In this document: piece by piece, positions 33,941 through 42,217 of the stretch
How the letters are laid out: each line of letters begins with the position of its first letter
How positions within the stretch are numbered: position 1 is the stretch's first letter
Source of the DNA: Hymenobacter jejuensis
GTDB lineage: Bacteria; Bacteroidota; Bacteroidia; Cytophagales; Hymenobacteraceae
Assembly: GCF_006337165.1 (NCBI RefSeq)
Contig: NZ_CP040896.1
Span: 4,588,001-4,652,000 of the forward strand
Direction of reading: 5' to 3'
DNA: 64,000 nucleotides
Translations under genes and position numbers: made by a program
Notes under the pieces: generated by a model
Told to the model about the DNA's origin: nothing
The model's database searches: none
What the model saw: only the letters and a program-made list of their open reading frames with translations

Positions 33941-34796
33941 TTTCTACCGTTACAGGGGAAGCCACCGTCAGCGGTTCGCCATCTACCTGCACCAACACTT
34001 GCTGCTGGCCGGGCACCGAAATACTGGCCCGCTGGCAGCGCAACCGACGCGTATAGGCCGAAGAATCGAAGTTTTCGGTGTAGAGCTGGTAGAGAATGCC
34101 CAAGGCCGCGGTGCCCGGAAAAGGCTCAATCAAACAGATTTCAAACCAGCCGTCGTCCAGCTTGCCTTCGGGGTTGATGATGACGTTGCTGCCGAAGGTA
34201 TTGCCGTTGGCAATGGTCACCATAAACGCCGGACCCTCAAAGGTTTCCTGATCGGTTTCGATGCGATACACGGCGGGCTCGTATGACAAAAACTCCTGCA
34301 TGGCAATGCGCACGTAGGCGCCGGGCCCGCGCGTGTCGCCGTGGCTAAAGCGCTCGACCACTAATGCGTTGAAGCCCAAATCGGCTAAGTGTACCGAGAA
34401 GTGCCCGCTGACGCTCAACGTATCAATGGCCCGCTCGCGGTGGCTCCAGACGAGTTCCAGGGCCTGCACCACATCCTGCGTAATGCCCAAATCTTTCGAC
34501 AGGCCGTTGCCGGAGCCCAACGGAATAATCCCCATGGGCACAGCTACTTGCCGCGCCACCTGCGCTACCAAATTGGCCGTACCGTCGCCGCCGGCCGCAA
34601 ACACGGCTTGGTAATTTCCTTCCTGTAGCGTGCGCTCAAGCTGAGTCACGTCTTGCTCGCCGGTGGTGTGAAAGAACCGCGCGTGGCGCCCGTGCTCCGC
34701 GCAAATGCCGGCGATGGTGTGTTCTAGCTCCGACTTATCGATGTCGCCCGAAACAGGATTCAGAACAAACAGTACTTCAGGATTTTGGGTGGACAT
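33885..34796 (-). CDS. Diacylglycerol/lipid kinase family protein (YegS-like)
   Basis: 303 residues from ATG 34796 (MSTQNPEVLFVLNPVSG). NPVSG and the nucleotide-binding GGDGTANLVAQV (GGDGT) are present, then IPLGSGNGLSKDL, the DAGK catalytic signature. The C-terminal beta domain carries QVDGEPL. It would phosphorylate diacylglycerol or a related lipid, feeding phosphatidate back to phospholipid synthesis. The 34-codon upstream extension runs through the terminator at 34849 and is rejected. Confidence 0.92.
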   Translation of the reverse strand: MSTQNPEVLFVLNPVSGDIDKSELEHTIAGICAEHGRHARFFHTTGEQDVTQLERTLQEGNYQAVFAAGGDGTANLVAQVARQVAVPMGIIPLGSGNGLSKDLGITQDVVQALELVWSHRERAIDTLSVSGHFSVHLADLGFNALVVERFSHGDTRGPGAYVRIAMQEFLSYEPAVYRIETDQETFEGPAFMVTIANGNTFGSNVIINPEGKLDDGWFEICLIEPFPGTAALGILYQLYTENFDSSAYTRRLRCQRASISVPGQQQVLVQVDGEPLTVASPVTVEISSRSLQVLGPASEQVDY

Positions 34797-34848
34797 AGCG
34801 AAGGAATGCGCGGCTGGGAAAACGGTCATTAGTACGTGCAAATAAACA

Positions 34849-34882
34849 AAATGGCCGAGCTCTGTCGAGCTCGGCCATTTTG
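34849..34882 (-). terminator. Terminator of the second M48 gene
   Basis: Perfect 15-bp stem AAAATGGCCGAGCTC / GAGCTCGGCCATTTT with a 4-nt loop, 25 nt downstream of the stop at 34907 on the minus strand. Confidence 0.9.
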
Positions 34883-34906
34883 GCGATAGGGATCCCAATG
34901 AATCCT

Positions 34907-35716
34907 TTAAGGTTTCAACCCAGCGGGCACGCCCCCCGGAAACTCGGCAGTGATTTCTTCCTGCAAGTGCCCGATACGGTTGCCCGGATTCGGGTGCGTA
35001 CTCAAAAACTCCGGCGGATTGCTGCCCTTGCTTTCCTGATCAAGGATGTTCATTACCTGAATCATCGAGCGCGGGTCGAAGCCGGCTTTGGGTGTAAAAT
35101 CTACGGCGAGCTTATCGGCTTCCAGCTCATCTTCGCGGCCGAAGCGCAGCGTCACAAGCTTGCCGATCATCAGGGCCGCCGCCGAGCCTACTGCCGAGCG
35201 CGGGTTGTTGGGGTCATAAGCGGCGATAGCGGCGGCACCGCTCAGGCCTTGCGTCAGCTGCGATTTGGCGATCTGCTCGGCCGAGTGCCGGGCTACTACG
35301 TGCCCGATTTCGTGGGCCAGCACGCCGGCTACTTGGCCTTCCGTCTTCAGGTTTTTCAGCAGGCCAGCCGTGATGAATACCTGCCCGCCCGGCAACGCAA
35401 AGGCATTGATGGTGTTTTCGTCGGCCAACAGGTGAAATTGAAACTTGTAAGGCGTCTGGGAAGCTTTGGTGCTGCGCACAATCTGCTGCCCGATACGCTC
35501 GACGGCGGCTCCTGCTTGCTTGTCGGGGTGAATGCCGCCGTATTGTTGGGCCATTTCGGGGGCGGCTTGCAGTCCCAGCGCAATTTCCTGCTGGGCCGTC
35601 ATGTCGACGTGCTGCACTTCACCGGTCACATCGTTTACCGAGCGCTTACAGTAGTACGTCAGGAAGGTAAACAGTGCCATCAGGCCGCCAATGATAAAAC
35701 GAAGGTTTCCTCTCAT
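34907..35716 (-). CDS. M48-family zinc metalloprotease (LoiP/YggG-like)
   Basis: 269 residues. The N-terminal hydrophobic segment (FIIGGLMALFTFLTYYC) may act as anchor or lipoprotein signal. Then NAFALPGGQVFITAGLL, the zinc motif HEIGH in VAGVLAHEIGHVVARHS, and EDELEADKLAVDF with the third ligand. FLSTHPNPGNRIGHLQEEI closes the domain, as in E. coli LoiP. It probably degrades misfolded envelope proteins. It is distinct in sequence from the M48 protein at 28481 but shares the 'eFLSTHPdPGnRi' end. Confidence 0.9.
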   Translation of the reverse strand: MRGNLRFIIGGLMALFTFLTYYCKRSVNDVTGEVQHVDMTAQQEIALGLQAAPEMAQQYGGIHPDKQAGAAVERIGQQIVRSTKASQTPYKFQFHLLADENTINAFALPGGQVFITAGLLKNLKTEGQVAGVLAHEIGHVVARHSAEQIAKSQLTQGLSGAAAIAAYDPNNPRSAVGSAAALMIGKLVTLRFGREDELEADKLAVDFTPKAGFDPRSMIQVMNILDQESKGSNPPEFLSTHPNPGNRIGHLQEEITAEFPGGVPAGLKP

Positions 35717-35901
35717 GAGTCGTCAGGTGTGGAAAGGGAGTTGAAAAAGGTAAGAGTAGGGGGTATTGGCTTGTAACGCGGCCTTGTGCGCAGGGTTGCC
35801 CCGCCGAAGGCAGCCAAAATTCTGTAACTACCGTATCAGGCTCAACAGGCCTTGGGGCCCCTCTCCTTTTTCTTTTCTCCACTACTCACAACCCTTTGTA
35901 T

Positions 35902-36096
35902 ATGAACCAGAAACGCACCTTCGGAGCTATTCTGACCATCTTGGGCATCATCGGCATCATTTACGGCGCACTCGGCTTTATGCACGTGGCCGGCGTCAAG
36001 CTCAGCACTGTAAATGCCATTGTACCCTTCGCGGTCGGCCTTATTTTCTTCTTCGCCGGCATCAATTTGGTGAAAGCCACCGGCGACAGAGCCTAA
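35902..36096 (+). CDS. Small membrane protein, two transmembrane segments
   Basis: 64 residues from ATG 35902 (MNQKRTFGAILTILGIIGII). Two hydrophobic helices (TILGIIGIIYGALGF and IVPFAVGLIFFFAGINLV) are joined by a short polar turn. It resembles small Bacteroidota proteins annotated only as hypothetical. TTG six nt upstream is a weaker start. The function is unknown. Confidence 0.7.
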   Translation: MNQKRTFGAILTILGIIGIIYGALGFMHVAGVKLSTVNAIVPFAVGLIFFFAGINLVKATGDRA

Positions 36097-36121
36097 GTTC
36101 ACAATCAGTTGATTACAAGAT

Positions 36122-36173
36122 ACTTACAAACAAAAAAGCCTCGGCGGTTGCCGAGGCTTTTTTGTTTGTAAGT
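36122..36173. terminator. Long-stem bidirectional terminator
   Basis: Perfect 24-bp inverted repeat (36122-36145 with 36150-36173) around a 4-nt loop; inner part AAAAAAGCCTCGGC, outer part ACTTACAAAC. Lies between convergent genes. Confidence 0.9.
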
Positions 36174-36181
36174 ACGGTCGG

Positions 36182-37003
36182 CTAGCCGTGCGAATCAATT
36201 CCCTGGCTGCGGGCAAAGGCCAGCAGAGCGGGGTCCAGTTGGAGCCAATTCGATTGGTACGCCACGCCCCGCGGCGCATGTGCATACACTACCGAGCCGC
36301 CATAAATAGCGCGGATGATGTCGGAACTTTCGTTGGAAGGCAAAGCCGGGCAGCCCTGGCTGCGGCCCAAACGGCCGTGCTCGCGCACAAAATCTTCGCT
36401 TACGTAATCGGCGCCGTGCACCACCACGGCGCGGGTAGCGGCGTTGGTGTTATAGCCGGGATCTACGCCTTTTAGCTTCAGCGACAAGCCGTGCTTGCCC
36501 GTGTAGGTGTGGCCCGTGACATAAAAGCCTAGGCTGCTCATTTCGGAGCCTTCGCGGTTGGAAAAAGCAGTGGCAAACTCTTCGCCGGTATTTTTGCCGT
36601 GGGCAACCAAGCTGTGAAACAACAGCCGCTGCTCACGCAAATCAATCACCCACAGCCGCTTTAGGCGGCTAGAGCGGTTGAAGTCGATGATGGTAAGCAC
36701 ATGCTGCGAGGGCGATATTACGCCGCGCTGCTGCAAGTTGTAAAACCCCACCAAAGCTTCGCGGTACACATCGGGAGCCAAATCAGCGGTTACCAATTTC
36801 GATTGCGCGTAGCTGCGCATGACGTGCTGCTCAAACGAAGCCAGGTATAACGTGCGGCGCGCTTCGTTCTCGATGCGGACCGCGGCAGCACCCGAGCCTG
36901 AGGAGGAAGCCGGACGGTTGGCAGCCGGCGAAGTCGCGGCCGGTAATAGTATGGAAGACAGCGAAATAAAAGCGCTGGCAAAGGCTGTTCGAAAGGAATT
37001 CAT
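36182..37003 (-). CDS. Murein L,D-transpeptidase catalytic-domain family protein
   Basis: 273 residues from ATG 37003 with a signal peptide (AFASAFISLSSILLPAATS). The catalytic region reads TGHTYTGKHGLSLKLKGVD, VVHGADYVSEDF, then GRLGRSQGCPALP. HGAxY and the SQGCPAL Cys fit the YkuD-like 'murein L,D-transpeptidase catalytic domain family' (DUF4105-unrelated; the short form common in Bacteroidota). It would act on peptidoglycan stem peptides in the periplasm. ATG at 37021 is six codons upstream and weaker. Confidence 0.87.
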   Translation of the reverse strand: MNSFRTAFASAFISLSSILLPAATSPAANRPASSSGSGAAAVRIENEARRTLYLASFEQHVMRSYAQSKLVTADLAPDVYREALVGFYNLQQRGVISPSQHVLTIIDFNRSSRLKRLWVIDLREQRLLFHSLVAHGKNTGEEFATAFSNREGSEMSSLGFYVTGHTYTGKHGLSLKLKGVDPGYNTNAATRAVVVHGADYVSEDFVREHGRLGRSQGCPALPSNESSDIIRAIYGGSVVYAHAPRGVAYQSNWLQLDPALLAFARSQGIDSHG

Positions 37004-37141
37004 GGGTTGGGGCAGTCGCAACAGGTTGTTTTAAGTAGTGGCAGCTCCGGGCAAGCAAAACGAAAATAGTACTTTCGTGTCATTATAACGGTCCTCCTAA
37101 CCGTCATAGTATCCGCGTCAGTTCCTATTCCTCAATTTGTT

Positions 37142-37519
37142 ATGTTGTTTCGCCGATTGTTGCTAGTCCTCCCCGCCTTGGTGTTTGCCGGCTGTGGTCA
37201 CTCGCTTTCCGAGCTGCCCGGCTTCGACGCGGCCGCGTGGCGCAGCGATCGTTTTGCCTGCCAAAACAAGCGCGCTGCGCTGCTGCCCGCCCTCGAAAAA
37301 TCGCGTGACCAGCTTTACGATAGCCGTACCAGCGACATCGACGGCATCTTGGGCCACCCCGACGAGGAGGAGCTAGCCGACCAGAACCAGCGCGTGTATA
37401 CCTATTACGTAGAACCTGGCCCCCAATGCGAGCCGGCTCATCTCCACTCGTCTGCCCGCAAATTCACGTTGCGCTTTAGCGCTACCGGCACCGTGATCGA
37501 AGTGCAGTACCTGCGCTGA
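37142..37519 (+). CDS. Small lipoprotein, SmpA/BamE-like pattern
   Basis: 125 residues. Leader MLFRRLLLVLPALVFAGC with lipobox. The mature part has DIDGILGHPDEEELADQNQR, then VYTYYVEPGPQCEP and LRFSATGTVIEVQYLR. The 'llG.Pd......r.w.Y......C......l.F...G.v.e..' layout resembles BamE/SmpA-type folds. The similarity is only in pattern. No partner is visible nearby. Confidence 0.72.
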   Translation: MLFRRLLLVLPALVFAGCGHSLSELPGFDAAAWRSDRFACQNKRAALLPALEKSRDQLYDSRTSDIDGILGHPDEEELADQNQRVYTYYVEPGPQCEPAHLHSSARKFTLRFSATGTVIEVQYLR

Positions 37520-37538
37520 GGCGGGTATCTAATTTTAG

Positions 37539-37601
37539 CTAGCCTTATATGCAAAAAGGCGGCTCCGAGGTTTGGAGCCGCCTTTTTGCATATAAGGCTA
37601 G
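37539..37601. terminator. Very long-stem bidirectional terminator
   Basis: Perfect 28-bp inverted repeat (37539-37566 with 37574-37601) with a 7-nt loop; the inner half GCAAAAAGGCGGCTCC is a normal terminator stem, extended by CTAGCCTTATAT. Convergent genes on both sides. Confidence 0.9.
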
Positions 37602-37619
37602 TAAAGCTTTCGGTGCGAA

Positions 37620-38021
37620 TTAGCCGACGCCATTTTCGCCGGAGTCAGACTTGGGCTGCTCATCCTGTGGCTGCTCGTTGCGGAGCAAGCTCAGCTGAGT
37701 AGGCGTCAGGATGCGGCTGCATTCGCTTTCGTATTGCGCTTCTAGCTCAGCCATTTTGGCTTGGCGCAGTGAGCTGTTATCGCGGTACTGCCACTGGATC
37801 TCGTCGGCCTGGGCAAGCTTGATGCGGTTGATGTTGCGGAGCTTAATATATTGACCCTCATTGAGTTGCAATTTACCACTCATATCGCGGGTAAGGGAAG
37901 TCACCCGATTTTCGGCGGGCTCGCCGGTGCCGGGCAGTTCGGCGTGGCGGTCACTTCTTTGGGCAGCAGCGGAACCAGCAACTCCCAGAAAGAACAGGCA
38001 GGTTACTAAAGCAGATTTCAT
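37620..38021 (-). CDS. Small secreted protein, EGQY family (paralogue 1)
   Basis: 133 residues with a signal peptide ending in GSAAAQ. The mature core LTRDMSGKLQLNEGQYIKLR then NINRIKL and a C-terminal ILTPTQLSLL repeats the pattern of the genes at 60754 and 61326. The charged helical layout with an LTPxQ segment resembles Spy/CpxP periplasmic chaperones. No direct evidence of chaperone function. The C-terminal tail is acidic and disordered. Confidence 0.75.
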   Translation of the reverse strand: MKSALVTCLFFLGVAGSAAAQRSDRHAELPGTGEPAENRVTSLTRDMSGKLQLNEGQYIKLRNINRIKLAQADEIQWQYRDNSSLRQAKMAELEAQYESECSRILTPTQLSLLRNEQPQDEQPKSDSGENGVG

Positions 38022-38246
38022 AAAAACGGTGGTAGAAAGGTTGGCGGGGTAGAACTACGGTACTCTTACGGAAGAGCTTAACAAAAGATCTTAAACTTAG
38101 ATTATTTATTAATTTCCTTTTTGATAGTCCAAATATATATTGGATTAATGTAATACCAAATTTTTTATGAGAATTTTTATCAAACCAGATATTTCCTGAA
38201 CTCAGCCTTGGAGTTTACAGTTAGCGTGAGCGACCTCAAAAGGCAT

Positions 38247-38281
38247 AAAAAAAGCCGATTCCAGATTGGAATCGGCTTTTT
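38247..38281 (-). terminator. Terminator of the DUF4199 gene
   Basis: AAAAAAAGCCGATTCCA / TGGAATCGGCTTTTT with a 3-nt loop, directly downstream of the stop at 38297 on the minus strand. Confidence 0.88.
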
Positions 38282-38296
38282 CAGGAAGAGGGCAGG

Positions 38297-38770
38297 TTAC
38301 TCAACCCCTTCCATAGGTTTGTGATCAGGGCTCTTGAAATATTGCATAGCCACCAGCGAAATGATCATCCCGCCCATGCTGCCCATCAGGATAATTGCCA
38401 GAAAAGCAATCACTACCGACAGGTCGGATCCGAACAGATCGCGGGCTCGTGTGAGTTGCTGCAAGATGTCGGGCTTGATGACGCTAAGAATAATGAAGAA
38501 GAAGCCCAGCGCAATCGACGCTACCATCGCCGTAATAATACCCGTGCCAAAGCCCTGCAGGTACGGCAACCGGTCGTCTTTGGCCCGTTTCAAATTCATG
38601 ATGGCCAGGATCACCCCGACGGCCAGAATAACGAGATCGAGGGCTCCGGCGCTCATATTCCTGAAAAAGTCGGCCAGCACGGCAATGAGCGTGTACACAA
38701 TCAGGACTGCTGCTGTCAGGAGGCCGTAGCGGAAACCATTGTTTTCGGCAGTAATGCGAGCGTCAGCCAT
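38297..38770 (-). CDS. DUF4199 membrane protein
   Basis: 157 residues, four hydrophobic segments (GLLTAAVLIVYTLIAVLADF, ALDLVILAVGVILAIMNLKR, TAMVASIALGFFFIILSVI, and VVIAFLAIILMGSMGGMII). Segments and lengths match DUF4199 proteins of Bacteroidota. The N-terminus MADARITAENNGFRYGLLTA is typical. Function unknown. Confidence 0.83.
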   Translation of the reverse strand: MADARITAENNGFRYGLLTAAVLIVYTLIAVLADFFRNMSAGALDLVILAVGVILAIMNLKRAKDDRLPYLQGFGTGIITAMVASIALGFFFIILSVIKPDILQQLTRARDLFGSDLSVVIAFLAIILMGSMGGMIISLVAMQYFKSPDHKPMEGVE

Positions 38771-39123
38771 ATAGGTCAGAAAAAAGGGGTTAGGAAGAGG
38801 ATCAGAATGAAAACTTAGGAACTGCAGGCCAGCCGTCCGATGTTATACGACTCGCAGGCTGCGCGCAGTTCAATGCTGATTTCCTATACTCTTTTCAGCA
38901 AATGGATGTTGTGCAGCTACTTATTTTTTTTGTTTTCGATAATCCCGATTCAATTTACCGGCTTGGCAATGCGCTGAAAATGAGTCTGAAATTTTCATTT
39001 GGGTTTGTATCAGCTATTTAATTGCGCAAGAGTATTTAACGTGCCCCGAGGCATTTTGCGTAATTTCGCGCGCCGTTTCTCAGGCCCGCTTTCCGTTTAA
39101 TTTTCGTTTCTCCGCTTTATCAT
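38771..39123. other. 353-nt divergent intergenic region
   Basis: Between DUF4199 (minus) and the ABC-F gene (plus). AT-rich; a TAATTTCG near 39061 resembles the -7 element of the ABC-F promoter. No gene or RNA seen. Confidence 0.4.
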
Positions 39124-40746
39124 ATGATCAGCACTTCCAACGTAAGCCTCCGCTACGGCAAGCGTATCTTGTTCGAAGACGTAACCATCAAATTTTTGCC
39201 GGGCAACTGCTACGGCCTGATCGGGGCCAACGGCGCCGGCAAATCGACCTTCCTGAAGATTCTTTCGGGCGAAATCGAGCCGAACACTGGCACCGTGGAT
39301 TTGCCGGCCGGGCAGCGCTTGGCGGTGCTGAAGCAGAACCAGTTTGCCTACGATGAGTTTCCCGTTCTCCAAACCGTAATCATGGGCCACCAGCGCCTGT
39401 GGGGCGTGATGGAGGAAAAAGACGCCCTCTACGCCAAACCCGACTTTTCGGATGCCGACGGCGAGCGCGCTGCTGTGTTGGAGGGCGAATTTGCCGACTT
39501 GGAAGGCTGGAATGCCGAATACGAAGCCGCAGAACTGCTTAGTGGTCTGGGCATTACGGAAGACAAGCACTACACGCTTATGTCGGACTTGGGCGGCTCG
39601 GAAAAGGTGCGGGTGCTGCTGGCACAAGCCCTGTTTGGCAACCCCGACGTGCTGCTGCTCGACGAGCCAACCAACAACCTCGACGCCGAATCGGTGTTGT
39701 GGCTGGAAAACTTCCTCGACAATTTCCAGAACACGGTAATTGTAGTATCGCACGACCGCCACTTTCTCGACGCGGTGTGTAACTACATGGCCGACCTGGA
39801 TTTCTCGAAAATCACGATGTATCCGGGCAACTACTCGTTCTGGTACGAAAGCTCGCAGCTGGTGCTCAAGCAGCGGCAGGAAGCCAACAAGAAAACCGAA
39901 GACAAGCGCAAGGAGCTCGAAGAGTTTGTGCGGCGCTTTTCGGCCAATGCTTCGAAAAGCAAGCAGGCTACCTCACGGCAGAAGCTGCTACAAAAGCTTA
40001 CCCTAGAGGACATTAAGCCCTCGTCGCGCAAGTATCCCTACATCGCCTTCAAACCCGAGCGTGAAGCCGGCAACCAACTGCTGACCGTCGAGAATCTGTC
40101 GAAATCGGTGGACGGGCAGACCGTTTTCCGCAACGTTAGCTTCTCGCTGGATAAGAAGGACAAGATTGCCATTGTCGGCCGCGACGACCGGGCGGCCTCC
40201 CTCCTATTTGACATTCTGTTCGAGCAAGCCAAGCCCGACACCGGCGAATTCAAGTGGGGCACGACCATTACGCCGTCGTACTTCCCGAGGGAAAATAGCG
40301 AATTCTTCGAGTCTGACCTCAATTTGGTAGACTGGTTGCGGCAATATTCGGCCGAGAAGGACGAGAGTTTTATCCGGGGCTTTTTGGGCCGGATGCTGTT
40401 TTCGGGCGAAGAGTCTTTGAAGAAGGCGAACGTACTGAGCGGTGGGGAAAAAGTCCGCTGCATGCTCTCCAAGATTATGATGGAATCGGGCAACGTGCTT
40501 GTGCTCGACGACCCGACCAACCACCTCGATCTGGAAAGTATTCAGGCCCTCAACAACAGCCTGCGCGATTATACGGGCACACTCATCTTCTCTTCACACG
40601 ACTTGCAGTTTATTGAAACGGTAGCCAACCGCATCATCGAACTCACGCCCGACGGCATCATCGACCGGCGCATGAACTACGAAGAATATCTGGCCGACGA
40701 CCAAATCAAAACGCAGCGCAAGCGCATGTATCAACTTGTGTCTTAA
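39124..40746 (+). CDS. ABC-F family ATPase with degenerate second Walker A
   Basis: 540 residues, two ABC domains joined by a linker, no membrane part: a ribosome-associated ABC-F protein of the YbiT group. NBD1 has an intact Walker A (GANGAGKST, residues 34-42), a permuted signature LGGSEKVR, and LLLDEPTNNLD. The linker (~245-320) is rich in Lys/Glu. NBD2 has LSGGEKVR and VLDDPTNHLD (Glu replaced by Asp), but its Walker A region reads IVGRDDRAASLLF (~residue 350) with neither GKS nor the phosphate-binding lysine. ATP binding at site 2 is therefore probably weak or lost. The family acts in translation quality control and antibiotic protection. The 16-nt gap to the outer-membrane gene suggests co-transcription. 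Confidence 0.9.
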   Translation: MISTSNVSLRYGKRILFEDVTIKFLPGNCYGLIGANGAGKSTFLKILSGEIEPNTGTVDLPAGQRLAVLKQNQFAYDEFPVLQTVIMGHQRLWGVMEEKDALYAKPDFSDADGERAAVLEGEFADLEGWNAEYEAAELLSGLGITEDKHYTLMSDLGGSEKVRVLLAQALFGNPDVLLLDEPTNNLDAESVLWLENFLDNFQNTVIVVSHDRHFLDAVCNYMADLDFSKITMYPGNYSFWYESSQLVLKQRQEANKKTEDKRKELEEFVRRFSANASKSKQATSRQKLLQKLTLEDIKPSSRKYPYIAFKPEREAGNQLLTVENLSKSVDGQTVFRNVSFSLDKKDKIAIVGRDDRAASLLFDILFEQAKPDTGEFKWGTTITPSYFPRENSEFFESDLNLVDWLRQYSAEKDESFIRGFLGRMLFSGEESLKKANVLSGGEKVRCMLSKIMMESGNVLVLDDPTNHLDLESIQALNNSLRDYTGTLIFSSHDLQFIETVANRIIELTPDGIIDRRMNYEEYLADDQIKTQRKRMYQLVS

Positions 40747-40761
40747 GCACGTTGTAACGTT

Positions 40762-41592
40762 ATGAAACGACTCTTCTGCCTGTTGGTTTTGGGTGGCTCG
40801 GCGCTGTGGCTGGCGCCTACGGCATCGGCCCAAACCGACACGACCCGCACCACCGTCAAACCGCAGCTGAATACGGCGCCTCCCGGGCCACCAACCCCGG
40901 CGCCGCGCCCGGCTGATCAGCCCGCGGCCCGGCCTGCGGTGCCCGTACCGGCTCCGCCGCCCGTCGATCAGCCGTTGCCGTCGCAGACAGCCCCGCGCAG
41001 CGACAGCCCCTCCGGCCTCGATTTTCCGGTAGGTGCTAAACTAAAGGCTGATGAGCCCAAGTCGAAGTACTTTCTTTACACCAACTTCGGGCTGGGCTAT
41101 AGCAGCAACCCGTACAGCGGAGGCCAGTTTAGCGCTAGTCTGGCGCCGGCCATTGGGTATCGCCTCACCGATAAGTTCTCATTTGGCCCCGGCATCAGCT
41201 ACGCCTTCAACAGCGTGTCGTTCCCGAGTGACTACCGCACGATAGGGTTCCCGAACAGCGTACAGCTTAACAGCTTGGGTATCAAGGGGTTCGCGCAGTA
41301 CATGTTCTACCGCGAATTCTTCATTCATGCCGAATACGAAGTTACCCGCGCCGAATCGTACAACGTGTACGAAGTGATCCCTCAGCAGCAGTACGAAGTT
41401 GTGAAGGTAAAGCGCACCCTCAACACGCCTTTGCTGGGCCTGGGCTACCGTCAGCAATTTGGGCAGCGGGCCGCCGGCGATATTACCGTGCTTTATAATT
41501 TTAATGACGGTTATGATACGGCTGGCTATCCGTTGTCGCCTTACGGCCAACCGGTAATTCGCTTCAGCTTTTTATTCGACATCGGGCGATAA
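40762..41592 (+). CDS. Outer-membrane beta-barrel protein with Pro-rich N-terminus
   Basis: 276 residues. Signal peptide to ~23 (LWLAPTASAQ). Residues ~40-90 are a Pro/Ala-rich spacer (PPGPPTPAPRPADQ). The remainder is alternating amphipathic strands with aromatic girdles (KYFLYTNFGLGYSSNPYSGG, YLLF-like VIRFSFLFDIGR terminus), the OMP-beta-barrel pattern of small Bacteroidota porin-like proteins. Ends in an aromatic residue-rich strand with the C-terminal R. Ligand unknown. Confidence 0.75.
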   Translation: MKRLFCLLVLGGSALWLAPTASAQTDTTRTTVKPQLNTAPPGPPTPAPRPADQPAARPAVPVPAPPPVDQPLPSQTAPRSDSPSGLDFPVGAKLKADEPKSKYFLYTNFGLGYSSNPYSGGQFSASLAPAIGYRLTDKFSFGPGISYAFNSVSFPSDYRTIGFPNSVQLNSLGIKGFAQYMFYREFFIHAEYEVTRAESYNVYEVIPQQQYEVVKVKRTLNTPLLGLGYRQQFGQRAAGDITVLYNFNDGYDTAGYPLSPYGQPVIRFSFLFDIGR

Positions 41593-41616
41593 CGCATTTT
41601 CGGCTCCCGAATCGAC

Positions 41617-41660
41617 AAATAAAAAAAGCTGCTCCATTGCTGGAGCAGCTTTTTTTATTT
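41617..41660 (+). terminator. Long-stem terminator
   Basis: Perfect 20-bp stem AAATAAAAAAAGCTGCTCCA / TGGAGCAGCTTTTTTTATTT, 4-nt loop. It serves the outer-membrane gene and, in reverse, the small gene at 41718. Confidence 0.9.
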
Positions 41661-41717
41661 GCGTTTTTTCAGACTAAATAGAATTTATTTCGACTCGTAA
41701 AAGCCGAAATAAATACG

Positions 41718-41873
41718 CTACACCGCGTTGCCTCTAATCAGACGTAGCAATACGGCTACAATGGCTATAACAAGCAGAACGTGAATGATTCCGCCGGTGT
41801 AGAAGCCGCCGAAGAAGCTAATAGCCCAAATGATTACTAAAATGACGGCAATAAGATACAGCAGATTTCCCAT
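41718..41873 (-). CDS. lmo0937-family small membrane protein
   Basis: 51 residues from ATG 41873. Translation MGNLLYLIAVILVIIWAISF then FGGFYTGGIIHVLL and VIAIVAVLLRLIRGNAV, ending TAG at 41718. Two hydrophobic helices joined by a Gly-rich turn, the exact layout of lmo0937-type proteins (mostly 45-55 residues, stress-linked in some bacteria). The gene is too short for usual ORF length cut-offs. No function is assigned. Confidence 0.85.
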   Translation of the reverse strand: MGNLLYLIAVILVIIWAISFFGGFYTGGIIHVLLVIAIVAVLLRLIRGNAV

Positions 41874-42217
41874 GGTGGTTGGAATTAGGTTTGATGAAAG
41901 GAAGGGAGAGAACGAAGCGCCTGGAAGGGTCTAATCGGGATGGATTAGTTTGGAAAGGCGATTTGCGGATTTGTACGCTAACGTTTTGAAAAGGATATAT
42001 TCGACTAAAAGAATTAGATATACCGGAGAGTTATTTTTTTTGAAAAATGCCTTTTTGGGCAAATTGAGGCCTTTTTTAGTTTCACTTATTTTTTCATTTG
42101 TAGGACTACGCTGCGATTGGCGGCGCTTTGGAGGCGGGTATTTTCGCGCTAGCTTTGCAGCCACGCGCTTTTTCGGAGGCGCGCTTTCGTATTCCCACCC
42201 ACTTTTACCACCCTCAC
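41874..42217. other. 344-nt region upstream of the 3-hydroxyacyl-CoA dehydrogenase gene
   Basis: Contains the promoter at 42127-42157. The open frame starting at 41950 overlaps the dehydrogenase gene in another frame and is not believed. Confidence 0.45.
42127..42157 (+). promoter_or_regulatory. Bacteroidota-type promoter
   Basis: TTTG at 42127-42130 and TAGCTTTG at 42150-42157 with a 19-bp spacer: a textbook match. Transcription would start near 42164, ~54 nt before the ATG at 42218. Confidence 0.75.

Noticed and set aside
34880..35776. 298-residue plus-strand frame
   Set aside because: Antisense to the M48 protease with its intact HEIGH motif; begins within a terminator.
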